Part shown: positions 1-7,682 of the stretch, in pieces
Position numbering within the stretch: the stretch's first letter is position 1
Layout: each line of letters opens with the position of its first letter
NCBI GenBank assembly: GCA_903950295.1
Contig: CAJBAP010000025.1
Location: forward strand, 1 to 13,956
Reading direction: 5' to 3'
DNA length: 13,956 nucleotides
Source of the DNA: an uncultured Rhodocyclaceae bacterium
GTDB lineage: Bacteria; Pseudomonadota; Gammaproteobacteria; Burkholderiales; Rhodocyclaceae
Notes under the pieces: model-generated
Told to the model about the DNA's origin: nothing
What the model saw: only the letters and a program-made list of their open reading frames with translations
The model's database searches: none
Program-made: the position numbers and the translations under genes

Positions 1-2
1 CG

Positions 3-1145
3 CAGTACATGGGCGCCTTCCTGATCATGTCGGGCCTGATGAACGGCATTTTTGCTTCCCTGGATGCGGTGCTGTTCTACGTGTTCTTCGTGGCCTCGTT
101 GATCCCGATGTACATCATCATCGGTGCCTGGGGCGGGCCGAACCGTGTGTATGCGGCCTTCAAGTTCTTCCTCTACACGCTGCTCGGCTCACTCCTGATG
201 CTGATCGCGCTGATCTACCTGTTCCTGGCTTCGGGCGGCAGCTTCAACCTGCTCGAATGGCACCAGCTCAGGATCGACCTTGCGCCGCAGATCCTGCTGT
301 TCATTGCCTTCCTTGTTGCTTTCGCAGTCAAGGTGCCGATGTGGCCGGTGCATACCTGGTTGCCGGATGCCCACGTCGAGGCGCCGACGGGCGGCTCAGT
401 CGTGCTGGCCGCCATCATGCTGAAACTCGGCGCATACGGCTTCCTGCGATTCTCTCTGCCGATCGCGCCGGATGCCAGCCACTATCTGGCACCGATGATG
501 ATCACGCTGTCGCTGATCGCCGTCATCTACATCGGCTTCGTCGCGCTGGTGCAGGCCGACATGAAGAAGCTGATCGCCTACTCGTCGATTTCGCACATGG
601 GTTTCGTTACCTTGGGCTTCTTCATCTTCAACTCCCTCGGTGTCGAGGGTGCGCTGGTGCAGATGATCTCCCACGGCTTTATTTCGGCGGCCATGTTCCT
701 CTGCGTCGGGGTGATGTACGACCGCATGCATTCACGGCAGATTGCTGATTACGGTGGCGTGGTGAATACCATGCCGAAGTTCGCCGCCCTGTTCGTGTTC
801 TTCTCCATGGCCAATGCCGGATTGCCGGCAACGTCCGGTTTCGTCGGCGAATTCATGGTTATCCTGGGTGCCGTCAAGTTCAATTTCTGGGTAGGCTTTG
901 CCGCTGCGACGACCCTGATTCTCGGTGCTGCCTACACCCTGTGGATGGTCAAACGCGTGGTCTTCGGTGAAGTGGCCAACAGCCATGTGGCCGAACTCAC
1001 CGACGTCAATAACCGCGAATTTCTCTTCCTTGCCCTGCTGGCGCTCTGCGTGCTGGCCATGGGTGTTTACCCCTACCCCTTCACCGATGTCAGGCACGTC
1101 TCGGTGGACAACCTGCTCAAGCACGTCGCTGTGAGCAAGCTCTAG
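3..1145 (+). CDS. nuoM: NADH-quinone oxidoreductase subunit M (partial, 5' end outside window)
   Basis: Antiporter-like membrane subunit of respiratory complex I, which couples NADH:quinone electron transfer to proton pumping in the inner membrane. The frame is open from base 3, so the start lies upstream; 380 residues remain, and about 110 N-terminal residues are missing compared with the roughly 500-residue family. Family landmarks are clear: the TM7 lysine segment VKVPMWPVHTWLPDAH (codons near 330-375), ADMKKLIAYSSISHMG (near 560-600) and FVGEFM (near 840-857), whose Glu matches the distal glutamate of the channel. Odd: in the TM5 motif, where E. coli has FFFFWEMMLVPMY (Glu144), this protein reads FYVFFVASLIPMY, so the conserved Glu is Val (codon GTG at 90-92). 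nuoN follows after 27 bp, the normal end of a nuo operon. Identity is sure; whether the subunit pumps normally is not. Confidence 0.95.
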   Translation, partial: QYMGAFLIMSGLMNGIFASLDAVLFYVFFVASLIPMYIIIGAWGGPNRVYAAFKFFLYTLLGSLLMLIALIYLFLASGGSFNLLEWHQLRIDLAPQILLFIAFLVAFAVKVPMWPVHTWLPDAHVEAPTGGSVVLAAIMLKLGAYGFLRFSLPIAPDASHYLAPMMITLSLIAVIYIGFVALVQADMKKLIAYSSISHMGFVTLGFFIFNSLGVEGALVQMISHGFISAAMFLCVGVMYDRMHSRQIADYGGVVNTMPKFAALFVFFSMANAGLPATSGFVGEFMVILGAVKFNFWVGFAAATTLILGAAYTLWMVKRVVFGEVANSHVAELTDVNNREFLFLALLALCVLAMGVYPYPFTDVRHVSVDNLLKHVAVSKL

Positions 1146-1172
1146 ATAACCGTGGCGGCGACGAGATAAACG

Positions 1173-2648
1173 ATGCTCAAGAACTTCATCACGCCTGACC
1201 TCTACCCGGCCATGCCGGAGATTTTCCTGCTGGTCATGGCCTGCGTCATCCTGCTGGTGGATGCCTTCCTCGGCCGCGCCCAGCGCTGGGTCACTGCCGC
1301 GCTGACGCTGATTACCCTGGTCGGTTGTGCGTTGATCACTTATCAGACCATGGATGGTCAGGTGGTGCTGACCTTCAGCAACATGTTCGTCGACGACCTG
1401 CTGGCCGACTTCCTGAAATTGCTGGTCTATCTCGCAGTCATTGTCGTGGTGATCTACAGCCGCGATTATCTGGTGGCGCGTCAGCTCGACAAGGGTGAAT
1501 ACTACCTGCTGGTGCTGTTTGCCACACTCGGCATGATGGTGATGATTTCCGCCGCGCACTTCCTCACCATCTACCTCGGCCTCGAACTCCTCTCGCTGTC
1601 GCTGTACGCGCTGGTCGCCATCGATCGTGACTCACCGCGCGCCACCGAAGCGGCGATGAAATATTTCGTCCTCGGCGCGCTGGCTTCCGGCCTGCTGCTC
1701 TACGGCATGTCGATGGTGTATGGCGCCACCGGTACGCTGGAGATCGGCGGTGTGGCGCAGGCGCTGCACCTCGGCGTCGCCAACAAGACCGTGCTGGTCT
1801 TCGGCCTCGTCTTCATCGTCTCGGGCATCGCCTTCAAACTCGGTGCCGTACCCTTCCATATGTGGGTGCCCGACGTTTATCACGGCGCCCCGACCCCGAT
1901 CACGCTGCTGATCGCCTCCGCACCCAAGCTGGCGGCGTTTGCGATGGCACTGCGCATGTTGGTGTACGGCCTGTTCGAACTGGCCGAGCACTGGCAGGCT
2001 ATGCTGATGATCTTGGCGATGCTCTCCATCGCGCTTGGTAACCTGGCCGCCATCGCCCAAACCAACCTCAAGCGCATGCTGGCTTATTCCGCCATCTCGC
2101 ACATGGGCTTCATGCTGCTGGGCCTGATGAGCGGTGTGGTCGGTCCCGACCGCCATTTCGCGCTCAATGCCTACAGCTCGGCGCTGTATTACGTCGTCGC
2201 ATACGTCATCATGTCGCTCGGCTCGTTCGGCATGATCCTGCTGCTGTCACGCGCCGGCTACGATGCCGAGCATCTTGAAGACTTCAAGGGTCTGAACCAG
2301 CGCAGTCCGTGGTTCGCGGCCGTGATGATGGCACTGATGTTCTCGATGGCCGGTGTGCCTTTCTTCATCGGTTTCTTCGCCAAGTTTTCGGTGCTGCTGG
2401 CTGCCGTTGATGCCGGCTATATCGCCGTGGCGGTCTATGCGGTGATGTTCTCGTTGATCGGCGCCTTCTATTACCTGCGTATCGTCAAGCTGATGTATTT
2501 CGATGCGCCGGTCGATGCGGCACCCATTATCGCCAGTCCAGACATGCGCTTCCTGCTTTCCCTCAATGGCGCCGCAGTTGCTCTGTTCGGCCTCTTCCCT
2601 GATTCGGTAATGTCTCTTTGCACCTACGCCTTGCTGCGCTCGCTGTAG
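1173..2648 (+). CDS. nuoN: NADH-quinone oxidoreductase subunit N
   Basis: Last antiporter-like membrane subunit of complex I. It is 491 residues, normal for the family, and almost entirely hydrophobic (about 14 membrane segments). Key charged residues are present: Glu in [13 protein letters not shown] (TM5), Lys in [18 protein letters not shown] (TM7), Lys in [18 protein letters not shown] (TM8) and the distal Lys in [13 protein letters not shown] (TM12), the residue that replaces Glu in NuoN. The start at 1173 follows nuoM by 27 bp, with only a weak GAGA ribosome-binding site near 1163, consistent with translation inside a polycistronic nuo message. The stop TAG is followed directly by a copy of the dispersed 27-nt repeat. 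In contrast to the NuoM here, no key residue is missing. Confidence 0.96.
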   Translation: MLKNFITPDLYPAMPEIFLLVMACVILLVDAFLGRAQRWVTAALTLITLVGCALITYQTMDGQVVLTFSNMFVDDLLADFLKLLVYLAVIVVVIYSRDYLVARQLDKGEYYLLVLFATLGMMVMISAAHFLTIYLGLELLSLSLYALVAIDRDSPRATEAAMKYFVLGALASGLLLYGMSMVYGATGTLEIGGVAQALHLGVANKTVLVFGLVFIVSGIAFKLGAVPFHMWVPDVYHGAPTPITLLIASAPKLAAFAMALRMLVYGLFELAEHWQAMLMILAMLSIALGNLAAIAQTNLKRMLAYSAISHMGFMLLGLMSGVVGPDRHFALNAYSSALYYVVAYVIMSLGSFGMILLLSRAGYDAEHLEDFKGLNQRSPWFAAVMMALMFSMAGVPFFIGFFAKFSVLLAAVDAGYIAVAVYAVMFSLIGAFYYLRIVKLMYFDAPVDAAPIIASPDMRFLLSLNGAAVALFGLFPDSVMSLCTYALLRSL

Positions 2649-2675
2649 GAAAAAGTCGGCGCTGGCGGGACGGCT
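2649..2675 (+). repeat. Dispersed 27-nt element, copy 1 (abuts nuoN stop)
   Basis: G plus five A, then the 20-mer GTCGGCGCTGGCGGGACGGC, then T. It begins at the first base after the nuoN TAG (2646-2648). The core is identical to copy 3. GTCG and the closing CGGC can pair (one G-U) around a 12-nt loop, giving a small RNA hairpin. No target-site duplication is visible. Confidence 0.85.
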
Positions 2676-2678
2676 GAA

Positions 2679-2697
2679 TTGGGGATGCACCCAAGGA
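2679..2697 (+). promoter_or_regulatory. Ribosome-binding site of the glycosyltransferase with overlapping small hairpin
   Basis: AAGGA at 2693-2697 sits 10 nt before the ATG at 2708 and supports that start. TTGGG (2679-2683) can pair with CCCAA (2690-2694) around a 6-nt loop, covering the first bases of the ribosome-binding site. The stem is only 5 bp, so any effect on translation is conjecture. Confidence 0.4.
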
Positions 2698-2707
2698 TCT
2701 TGCTGAA

Positions 2708-3469
2708 ATGACCGATCAAGCAACAACAAATTCCGTTCTGTTTTCAATCGTGATTCCCGTCTACAATGAGTCGGAGAATATCGAGCCGATCGTGCGGGAG
2801 ATTCAAGCGGCATTCCAGAATCGTACTGAAGCACTTGAGATCATCTTCGTCGATGATGCCAGTACCGACGACAGCACCGCAGTTTTAGAGCGACTTGCCC
2901 GTGAAACCGGTGTGGTCCACTCTCTCAAGCACTGCCGAAACTTCGGTCAGAGTGCCGCCGTGGCGACCGGCTTTCAGGCCGCACGGGGTGGCTGGATCGG
3001 TACCCTGGATGGCGACGGACAAAACGATCCAGCCGATCTGCCGTTGATGCTGGATGAAGCATTGCGGTTAGGGGTAGATTGTGTGACAGGCGTACGCAGC
3101 AAGCGCCAGGACTCCACTATCAGAAAGATTTCCTCGCGCGTTGCCAACCGTTTTCGCGACTGGATTACCGGCGATCGCGTGAGCGACAGTGCCTGTGGAG
3201 TGCGCGTGGTACGTGCCGACTGTGTTCCTGAACTGCCGGTATTCAACGGTCTGCATCGATTCATGCCCACCCTGTTGCGGGCCAAAGGCTACGTCGTGGC
3301 GGAGTTCACCGTCAATCACCGCCCGCGCCTGTGCGGTGTATCGAAGTACGGTGTGCATAATCGGCTCTGGCGGGGAATTCGTGATTGCTTCGGTGTGCGC
3401 TGGTACGTGAAGAGGGCAATCCCGGGCAGTCGCCTCGGCAGTGCGCCGACGCGTGATCTGAACCGATGA
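2708..3469 (+). CDS. Family 2 glycosyltransferase, polyprenyl-phosphate (DPM1/ArnC-like) type
   Basis: Predicted to transfer a sugar from a nucleotide donor, most likely onto undecaprenyl phosphate at the cytoplasmic face of the inner membrane. It is 253 residues with a GT-A fold signature: SIVIPVYNESENI (residues 13-25), VDDASTDDS (48-56), NFGQSAAVATGF (78-89) and the metal/nucleotide motif DGDGQNDP (101-108), followed by HRFMPTLLRAKG (183-194) and the late SKYG motif. There are no C-terminal membrane helices, as in the short DPM1-like members, so it is probably peripheral. The donor sugar cannot be read from sequence. Its stop overlaps the next start (ATGA at 3466-3469), so it is co-translated with the VTT-domain protein. 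A putative lipid-linked sugar donor next to an LtaS-like transferase suggests an envelope-modification role (inference). The common partners ArnT and the LABN-domain protein are not seen here. Confidence 0.85.
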   Translation: MTDQATTNSVLFSIVIPVYNESENIEPIVREIQAAFQNRTEALEIIFVDDASTDDSTAVLERLARETGVVHSLKHCRNFGQSAAVATGFQAARGGWIGTLDGDGQNDPADLPLMLDEALRLGVDCVTGVRSKRQDSTIRKISSRVANRFRDWITGDRVSDSACGVRVVRADCVPELPVFNGLHRFMPTLLRAKGYVVAEFTVNHRPRLCGVSKYGVHNRLWRGIRDCFGVRWYVKRAIPGSRLGSAPTRDLNR

Positions 3470-4227
3470 GCGAGGTACTCGGGGATACCGAAGCCAAGAC
3501 AATGGCGACGGAAACACCCGGCGAAACCGCTGAAGACATGGAACTGGAGGCGGTAGCGCCAGGTCTCTCGCGGGAACTCAAGCGCATGCTGAGCCTGCTG
3601 GCTGCCGGGTTGGCGGCCTTTGTTTTGTTGTATTTCACACCTATTGGCAGCATTGCTCGAGATGTCCACAGCTTGCGTGCATTTCTGGCAGGGGACGACT
3701 TGTGGGCCGAGGTCACCTATATGGGACTGGTGACCGTGTTTGTGGCGCTGGGGTTGCCGCGCCTGATCTTCTATGGACTGGGTGGCTTGGCCTTCGGCTT
3801 CTGGCAAGGTTTGCTGCTCGCCCAGGCCGGTTCCTTGCTCGGTTCCTACATTACCTTTTGTGCTGTGCGCCGCGGCGGACGTGGCTGGCTGGAGGAGCGT
3901 TTCGGCAGCCATCGCCTGGTCGGCAAGGCTTTCAACATTCAGTCTTCGGTGAAGTCGGTGGTGCTGATTCGCCAGTTGCCGCTGAGCAGTGTCATGATCA
4001 ACAGCGGTCTGGCGCTCAGCAAAGTCACCGTGCGAATATTTCTGATCGGCTCTTTTATCGGTTTCCTCCCACAGGGTGTCGTTGCAACGCTCATCGGTAG
4101 CGGCATCGTCGACGAAAAAGTGCTGGAGGGCTTCGGCAAGTTGCTGGCTGCGGGTATCGTGCTGTTGATTGGTGCCGCCTGGTTGTGGCGCAAGACAGCA
4201 AGAAAAAGGAAAGCCGATGGCGCATGA
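3466..4227 (+). CDS. VTT-domain (TVP38/TMEM64, DedA-related) membrane protein
   Basis: Integral inner-membrane protein of 253 residues. The first 40 or so residues are acidic and hydrophilic, followed by a membrane segment (about 45-62) and the VTT core: LPRLIFYGLGGLAFGFWQG, then GSLLGSYITFCAVR, the re-entrant RQLPLSSVMINSGLALSKV element and a C-terminal helix ending in a basic tail. DedA/VTT proteins are linked in the literature to lipid scrambling and undecaprenyl-phosphate recycling, which would fit a role in returning or presenting the lipid carrier between the glycosyltransferase upstream and the transferase downstream (inference). The start at 3466 is chosen because it makes an ATGA overlap with the previous stop; in-frame ATGs at 3502 and 3538 would drop part of the acidic tail, and none has a strong ribosome-binding site. 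The 3' end overlaps the next gene by 11 bp. Confidence 0.85.
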   Translation: MSEVLGDTEAKTMATETPGETAEDMELEAVAPGLSRELKRMLSLLAAGLAAFVLLYFTPIGSIARDVHSLRAFLAGDDLWAEVTYMGLVTVFVALGLPRLIFYGLGGLAFGFWQGLLLAQAGSLLGSYITFCAVRRGGRGWLEERFGSHRLVGKAFNIQSSVKSVVLIRQLPLSSVMINSGLALSKVTVRIFLIGSFIGFLPQGVVATLIGSGIVDEKVLEGFGKLLAAGIVLLIGAAWLWRKTARKRKADGA

Positions 4228-6295
4228 TGGCCTGACATTGGACGCGACAATTGCTGGCAAGGCTGTCAAGATTGGTCTGAAGCAGCATCTCGCCTTTACC
4301 TTGCTCAGCATGTTGCTGCTGATGGTGATGTACTCGGCTCTGCGCCTTGCGCTGTTCATCTATAACAGCGAGCAAATCGGTGATACCCCTGCCGGTGTAT
4401 TTGTCGAAGCGTTTTTCAACGGATTGCGGTTCGATCTGCAGCTTGCCGTTGTTGCGTGTGCACCTTTGCTGCTTGCCTTGTTGAGCGTGAAAACGCTGCA
4501 AGCGCGTCAAGTCATGCGTTACTGGTTGATCGTATTTGCCAGTTTCACCCTGTTCCTCGGGGTTGTCGAACTGGATTTCTATCGGGAGTTCAATCAACGA
4601 CTGAATGGACTGGTCTTCCAGTACATGAAGGAAGATCCCAAGACCGTGCTGAGCATGGTCTGGTTCGGCTTTCCAGTGTTGCGCTATCTGTTGGTCTGGG
4701 CGCTGGCTACCTGGTTTTTGGTCTTCCTGTTCAAGAAAATCGATCTATTTACCCGCGTGTTGGATCTACCTGCTCAAGGTTTCAATCGAGTGGCGAACAC
4801 GTGGTACGTCCGCATTCCGGTATTCATGCTCTGTACTCTGCTGGCGCTGGTCGCGGCGCGGGGCACGTTGCGGCAGGGTGGGCCGCTGCGCTGGGGCGAC
4901 GCCTTCACGACGAACTCGATGTTTGCCAACCAGTTGGGGCTCAACGCCAGTTCGTCACTGCTGTCGGCAGCGCGCAGCCAACTGTCCGAGCATCGGGACA
5001 ACGTTTGGAAAGGCAGGCTGCCAGATGCCGAGGCACAGTCCGTGGTGCGGAAGATGCTGCTGACTGCCAGCGACAAACTGGTTGACGCGGATCAGGCGGC
5101 CGTTCGGCGTGACTACAGCCCACCCACAAGCGTTGTGCTGCCGATCCGCAACGTGGTGCTGATCCTGATGGAAAGCCTGGCCGGCCACTCGATCGGGGCG
5201 CTTGGCGCCCGTGGCGACATAACCCCGTATTTCGACAAACTGGCCAGCGAGGGGGTGCTGTTCAACCGCTTCTTCTCCAACGGTACGCATACCCATCAGG
5301 GCATGTTTGCCAGCATCGGCTGCTTTCCCAATCTGCCGGGATTCGAATACCTGATGAAAACCCCGGAAAGTGGCAACAAGTTTTCCGGCTTGCCCCAACT
5401 ACTGGGTGCCCGCAACTTCGACAATCTGTTCGTCTATAACGGCGATTTTGCCTGGGACAACCAGTCCGGTTTCTTCGGCAAGCAGGGCGTCAGAAACTTC
5501 ATCGGGCGCTTCGACTTCGTCAATCCAATCGTCTTCGATCCGACCTGGGGTGCTTCCGATCAGGACATGTTTGATCGTGCGGCGGAAGAACTGGCCAAGA
5601 AGTCAGGCGGCAAACCTTTTTACGCGCTGTTGCAAACCCTTTCCAACCATACGCCGTATCCCATCCCCGACAAATTGCCGGTCGAACCGGTGACGGGGCA
5701 TGGTTCCCTCGATCAGCACCTGACCGCCATGCGTTATTCGGACTGGGCGCTCGGTCAGTTTTTCGAGAAAGCGCGCAAGGCGCCTTACTACAAGGAAACC
5801 CTCTTCGTCATCGTCGGCGACCACGGTTTCAGCAATAACGAACAACTGACGGAAATGAACCTGGCCCGCTTCAATGTGCCGCTGTTGCTGATTGCGCCGG
5901 GCATTCAGCAGAAGTTCGGCAGCCAGCGGGATACCGTCGGCACCCAGATCGATATCGTGCCGACGATCATGGGGCGGCTGGGCGGGAACGTGCGCCACCA
6001 GTGCTGGGGCCGCGACTTGTTGAACCTGCCGAAGGATGATCAGGGCTTCGGCGTTATCAAGCCGTCGGGTGGCGAGCAGATCGTGGCGATCGTCAGCGGC
6101 AGCAAAATCCTGATCGAGTCAAAAACCATGGAACCGAAGGTTTATGACTATCGGCTTGGCGCAAACTGGACGGTGACCGAAGCCAAGGGTGACCCCGCTA
6201 CCGCCGAGCTGAAGTATCGGCTGGAATCCTTCCTGCAAACCGCCACGAAAAGCCTGCTCGACAACACTGCCGGCATAACCGGCGGCAAGCAATAG
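4217..6295 (+). CDS. LtaS-like phosphoglycerol transferase / sulfatase-fold membrane protein
   Basis: Alkaline-phosphatase-superfamily enzyme of 692 residues. The N-terminus has about five membrane segments (roughly residues 25-47, 68-92, 102-118, 155-175, 200-214), then a linker and a periplasmic catalytic domain from about residue 310. Visible metal and catalytic sites: Glu319 in LILMESLAGHS, Thr357 or Thr359 in SNGTHTHQGMF (nucleophile), His478 in SNHTPYP, and Asp535-His536 in VIVGDHGFS. In Gram-positives LtaS polymerises glycerol phosphate from phosphatidylglycerol; Gram-negative relatives such as OpgB add phosphoglycerol to periplasmic glucans, and others modify lipid A with phosphoethanolamine. 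The LtaS-like layout argues for phosphoglycerol, but the acceptor is unknown. The ATG at 4217 follows AAGGAAAG at 4206-4213 and overlaps the upstream gene; an upstream in-frame GTG at 4169 lies deep in the previous gene and is less likely. Confidence 0.87.
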   Translation: MAHDGLTLDATIAGKAVKIGLKQHLAFTLLSMLLLMVMYSALRLALFIYNSEQIGDTPAGVFVEAFFNGLRFDLQLAVVACAPLLLALLSVKTLQARQVMRYWLIVFASFTLFLGVVELDFYREFNQRLNGLVFQYMKEDPKTVLSMVWFGFPVLRYLLVWALATWFLVFLFKKIDLFTRVLDLPAQGFNRVANTWYVRIPVFMLCTLLALVAARGTLRQGGPLRWGDAFTTNSMFANQLGLNASSSLLSAARSQLSEHRDNVWKGRLPDAEAQSVVRKMLLTASDKLVDADQAAVRRDYSPPTSVVLPIRNVVLILMESLAGHSIGALGARGDITPYFDKLASEGVLFNRFFSNGTHTHQGMFASIGCFPNLPGFEYLMKTPESGNKFSGLPQLLGARNFDNLFVYNGDFAWDNQSGFFGKQGVRNFIGRFDFVNPIVFDPTWGASDQDMFDRAAEELAKKSGGKPFYALLQTLSNHTPYPIPDKLPVEPVTGHGSLDQHLTAMRYSDWALGQFFEKARKAPYYKETLFVIVGDHGFSNNEQLTEMNLARFNVPLLLIAPGIQQKFGSQRDTVGTQIDIVPTIMGRLGGNVRHQCWGRDLLNLPKDDQGFGVIKPSGGEQIVAIVSGSKILIESKTMEPKVYDYRLGANWTVTEAKGDPATAELKYRLESFLQTATKSLLDNTAGITGGKQ

Positions 6296-6314
6296 CTAAC
6301 CGCCGGCTGGACAC

Positions 6315-7586
6315 TTAAACCGCCGCCAGCGCTTGTTCCAGGTCTGCCTTGATGTCGTCGATGTGCTCGAGGCCGATCGACAGGCGCACCATGTCCTCCG
6401 ACACGCCGGCCTTCTTCATCTCCTCCGGCCCCAGCTGACGATGCGTCGTGGTCGCCGGATGGCAAGCGAGGCTCTTGGCATCGCCGATGTTGACCAGGCG
6501 CGTGATCAGTTTTAGTGCATCCTGGAATTTGGCACCGCCTGCCATCCCGCCCTTAACCCCGAACGACAGGATGCCCGACGCGCGTCCGCCGCAGTATTTC
6601 TGGATCAGCGGATTGTCGGCATGGTCGGCGAGGCCGGCGTAATTGACCCAACTGGCCTTCGGGTGGCCTTTGAGGAAATTCGCTACAGCCAGCGTGTTTT
6701 CGCAGATGCGGTCCATGCGCACGTGCAGGGTTTCGATGCCCTGCAAAATCTGGAAGCTGTTGAAGGGCGAGATGCAGGCGCCCATGTTGCGCAGCGGCAC
6801 GACGCGGGCGCGGCCGATGTAGGCGGCGGGGCCGAGGGCTTCGGTATAGACCACGCCGTGGTAGGAAACATCCGGCGTGTTGAGACGCTTGAAGCGCTCC
6901 TTGTGCTCGGCCCAGGGGAACTTGCCGGAATCAACGATGACGCCGCCGATGCTGGTGCCGTGGCCGCCGAGATACTTGGTCAGTGCATGCACGATGATGT
7001 CGGCGCCGTGCTCGAAGGGGCGGCACAGGTAGGGCGTGGGCACGGTGTTGTCCACGATCAGCGGGATGCCGGCATCGTGGGCGATCTTGGCCAGCGCGCC
7101 GATATCGACCACGTTGCCAAGCGGGTTGCCGATGGATTCGCAAAAAATGGCCTTGGTGCGGCCGTCGATGAGTGGCTTGAAGCTGTCCGGATTGCGGTAA
7201 TCGGCGAAGCGCACGTCGATACCGTACTGGGGTAGGGTGTGGGCGAACAGATTGTAGGTGCCACCGTAGAGCGTGCCGGCCGAGACGATGTTGTCACCGG
7301 CTTCCGAGATGGTCTGGATGGCATAGGTGATCGCCGCCATGCCAGAGGCCAGGCCGAGGCCGCCGATACCGCCTTCCAACTCAGCCATGCGTTGTTCGAG
7401 CACAGCCGTGGTCGGATTCATGATGCGCGTGTAGATGTTGCCGGCCACCTTCAGGTCGAACAGGTCGGCACCGTGCTGTGTGTCGTCGAAGGCGTAGGAG
7501 GTGGTCTGGTAGATCGGTACCGCGACAGCCTTGGTGGTGGGATCGGGGCTGAAGCCGCCATGGACGGCAATTGTTTCGAGTTTCAT
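6315..7586 (-). CDS. metY: O-acetylhomoserine aminocarboxypropyltransferase (O-acetylhomoserine sulfhydrylase)
   Basis: PLP enzyme of methionine synthesis by direct sulfhydrylation: O-acetyl-L-homoserine plus sulfide gives homocysteine and acetate. It is 423 residues, the usual MetY length (longer than MetB/MetC/MetZ at about 390). Cys/Met-metabolism PLP family motifs: NIYTRIMNPT (residues 50-59), the SAGTLYGGTYNLF segment (102-114), Asp179 in IVDNTV contacting the PLP ring nitrogen, and the Schiff-base Lys204 in HALTKYLGGHG. The start is supported by GGAGG (complement of 7596-7600) nine bases upstream. It is convergent with the LtaS-like gene (19-bp gap) and divergent from the helicase gene. 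Nothing in the roughly 95-bp leader resembles a SAM or SAH riboswitch. Confidence 0.93.
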   Translation of the reverse strand: MKLETIAVHGGFSPDPTTKAVAVPIYQTTSYAFDDTQHGADLFDLKVAGNIYTRIMNPTTAVLEQRMAELEGGIGGLGLASGMAAITYAIQTISEAGDNIVSAGTLYGGTYNLFAHTLPQYGIDVRFADYRNPDSFKPLIDGRTKAIFCESIGNPLGNVVDIGALAKIAHDAGIPLIVDNTVPTPYLCRPFEHGADIIVHALTKYLGGHGTSIGGVIVDSGKFPWAEHKERFKRLNTPDVSYHGVVYTEALGPAAYIGRARVVPLRNMGACISPFNSFQILQGIETLHVRMDRICENTLAVANFLKGHPKASWVNYAGLADHADNPLIQKYCGGRASGILSFGVKGGMAGGAKFQDALKLITRLVNIGDAKSLACHPATTTHRQLGPEEMKKAGVSEDMVRLSIGLEHIDDIKADLEQALAAV

Positions 7587-7595
7587 GAGTGATGA

Positions 7596-7600
7596 CCTCC
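7596..7600 (-). promoter_or_regulatory. metY ribosome-binding site
   Basis: GGAGG on the minus strand, nine bases before the metY ATG (7586). It fixes the start choice. Confidence 0.8.
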
Positions 7601-7630
7601 GGGAAAAGTTGTCAGTATTGTTTTTTTCCG

Positions 7631-7636
7631 AGTATA
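7631..7636 (-). promoter_or_regulatory. Candidate -10 box of metY
   Basis: TATACT on the minus strand, about 45 bases upstream of the metY ATG in the 96-bp divergent region. It is followed by CGG, the same TATACTCGG string seen before the UPF0175 gene at 10100. No good -35 hexamer is visible at 16-18 bp. Confidence 0.4.
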
Positions 7637-7682
7637 TCCGCCGATTGGCGTGTGAGGCAGCGTGTTAACCTGTGCGCCCACC

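Noticed and set aside
6269..6306. GC-rich inverted repeats (GCCGG-CATAA-CCGGC at 6269-6283, and CCGGCGG with CCGCCGG at 6300-6306) between the LtaS-like gene and metY, considered as a two-way terminator.
   Set aside because: No T-run follows on either strand and most of the first stem is inside the coding sequence. It may slow transcription, but I cannot support an intrinsic terminator.
7639..7650. CGCC-GATT-GGCG inverted repeat in the metY/helicase divergent region, considered as a regulator site.
   Set aside because: Arms of only 4 bp in GC-rich DNA are expected by chance; no LysR-type or MetJ-type pattern accompanies it.
7587..7682. Possible SAM or SAH riboswitch ahead of metY.
   Set aside because: The leader is too short (about 40 bases after the likely promoter) and shows no conserved stem set.
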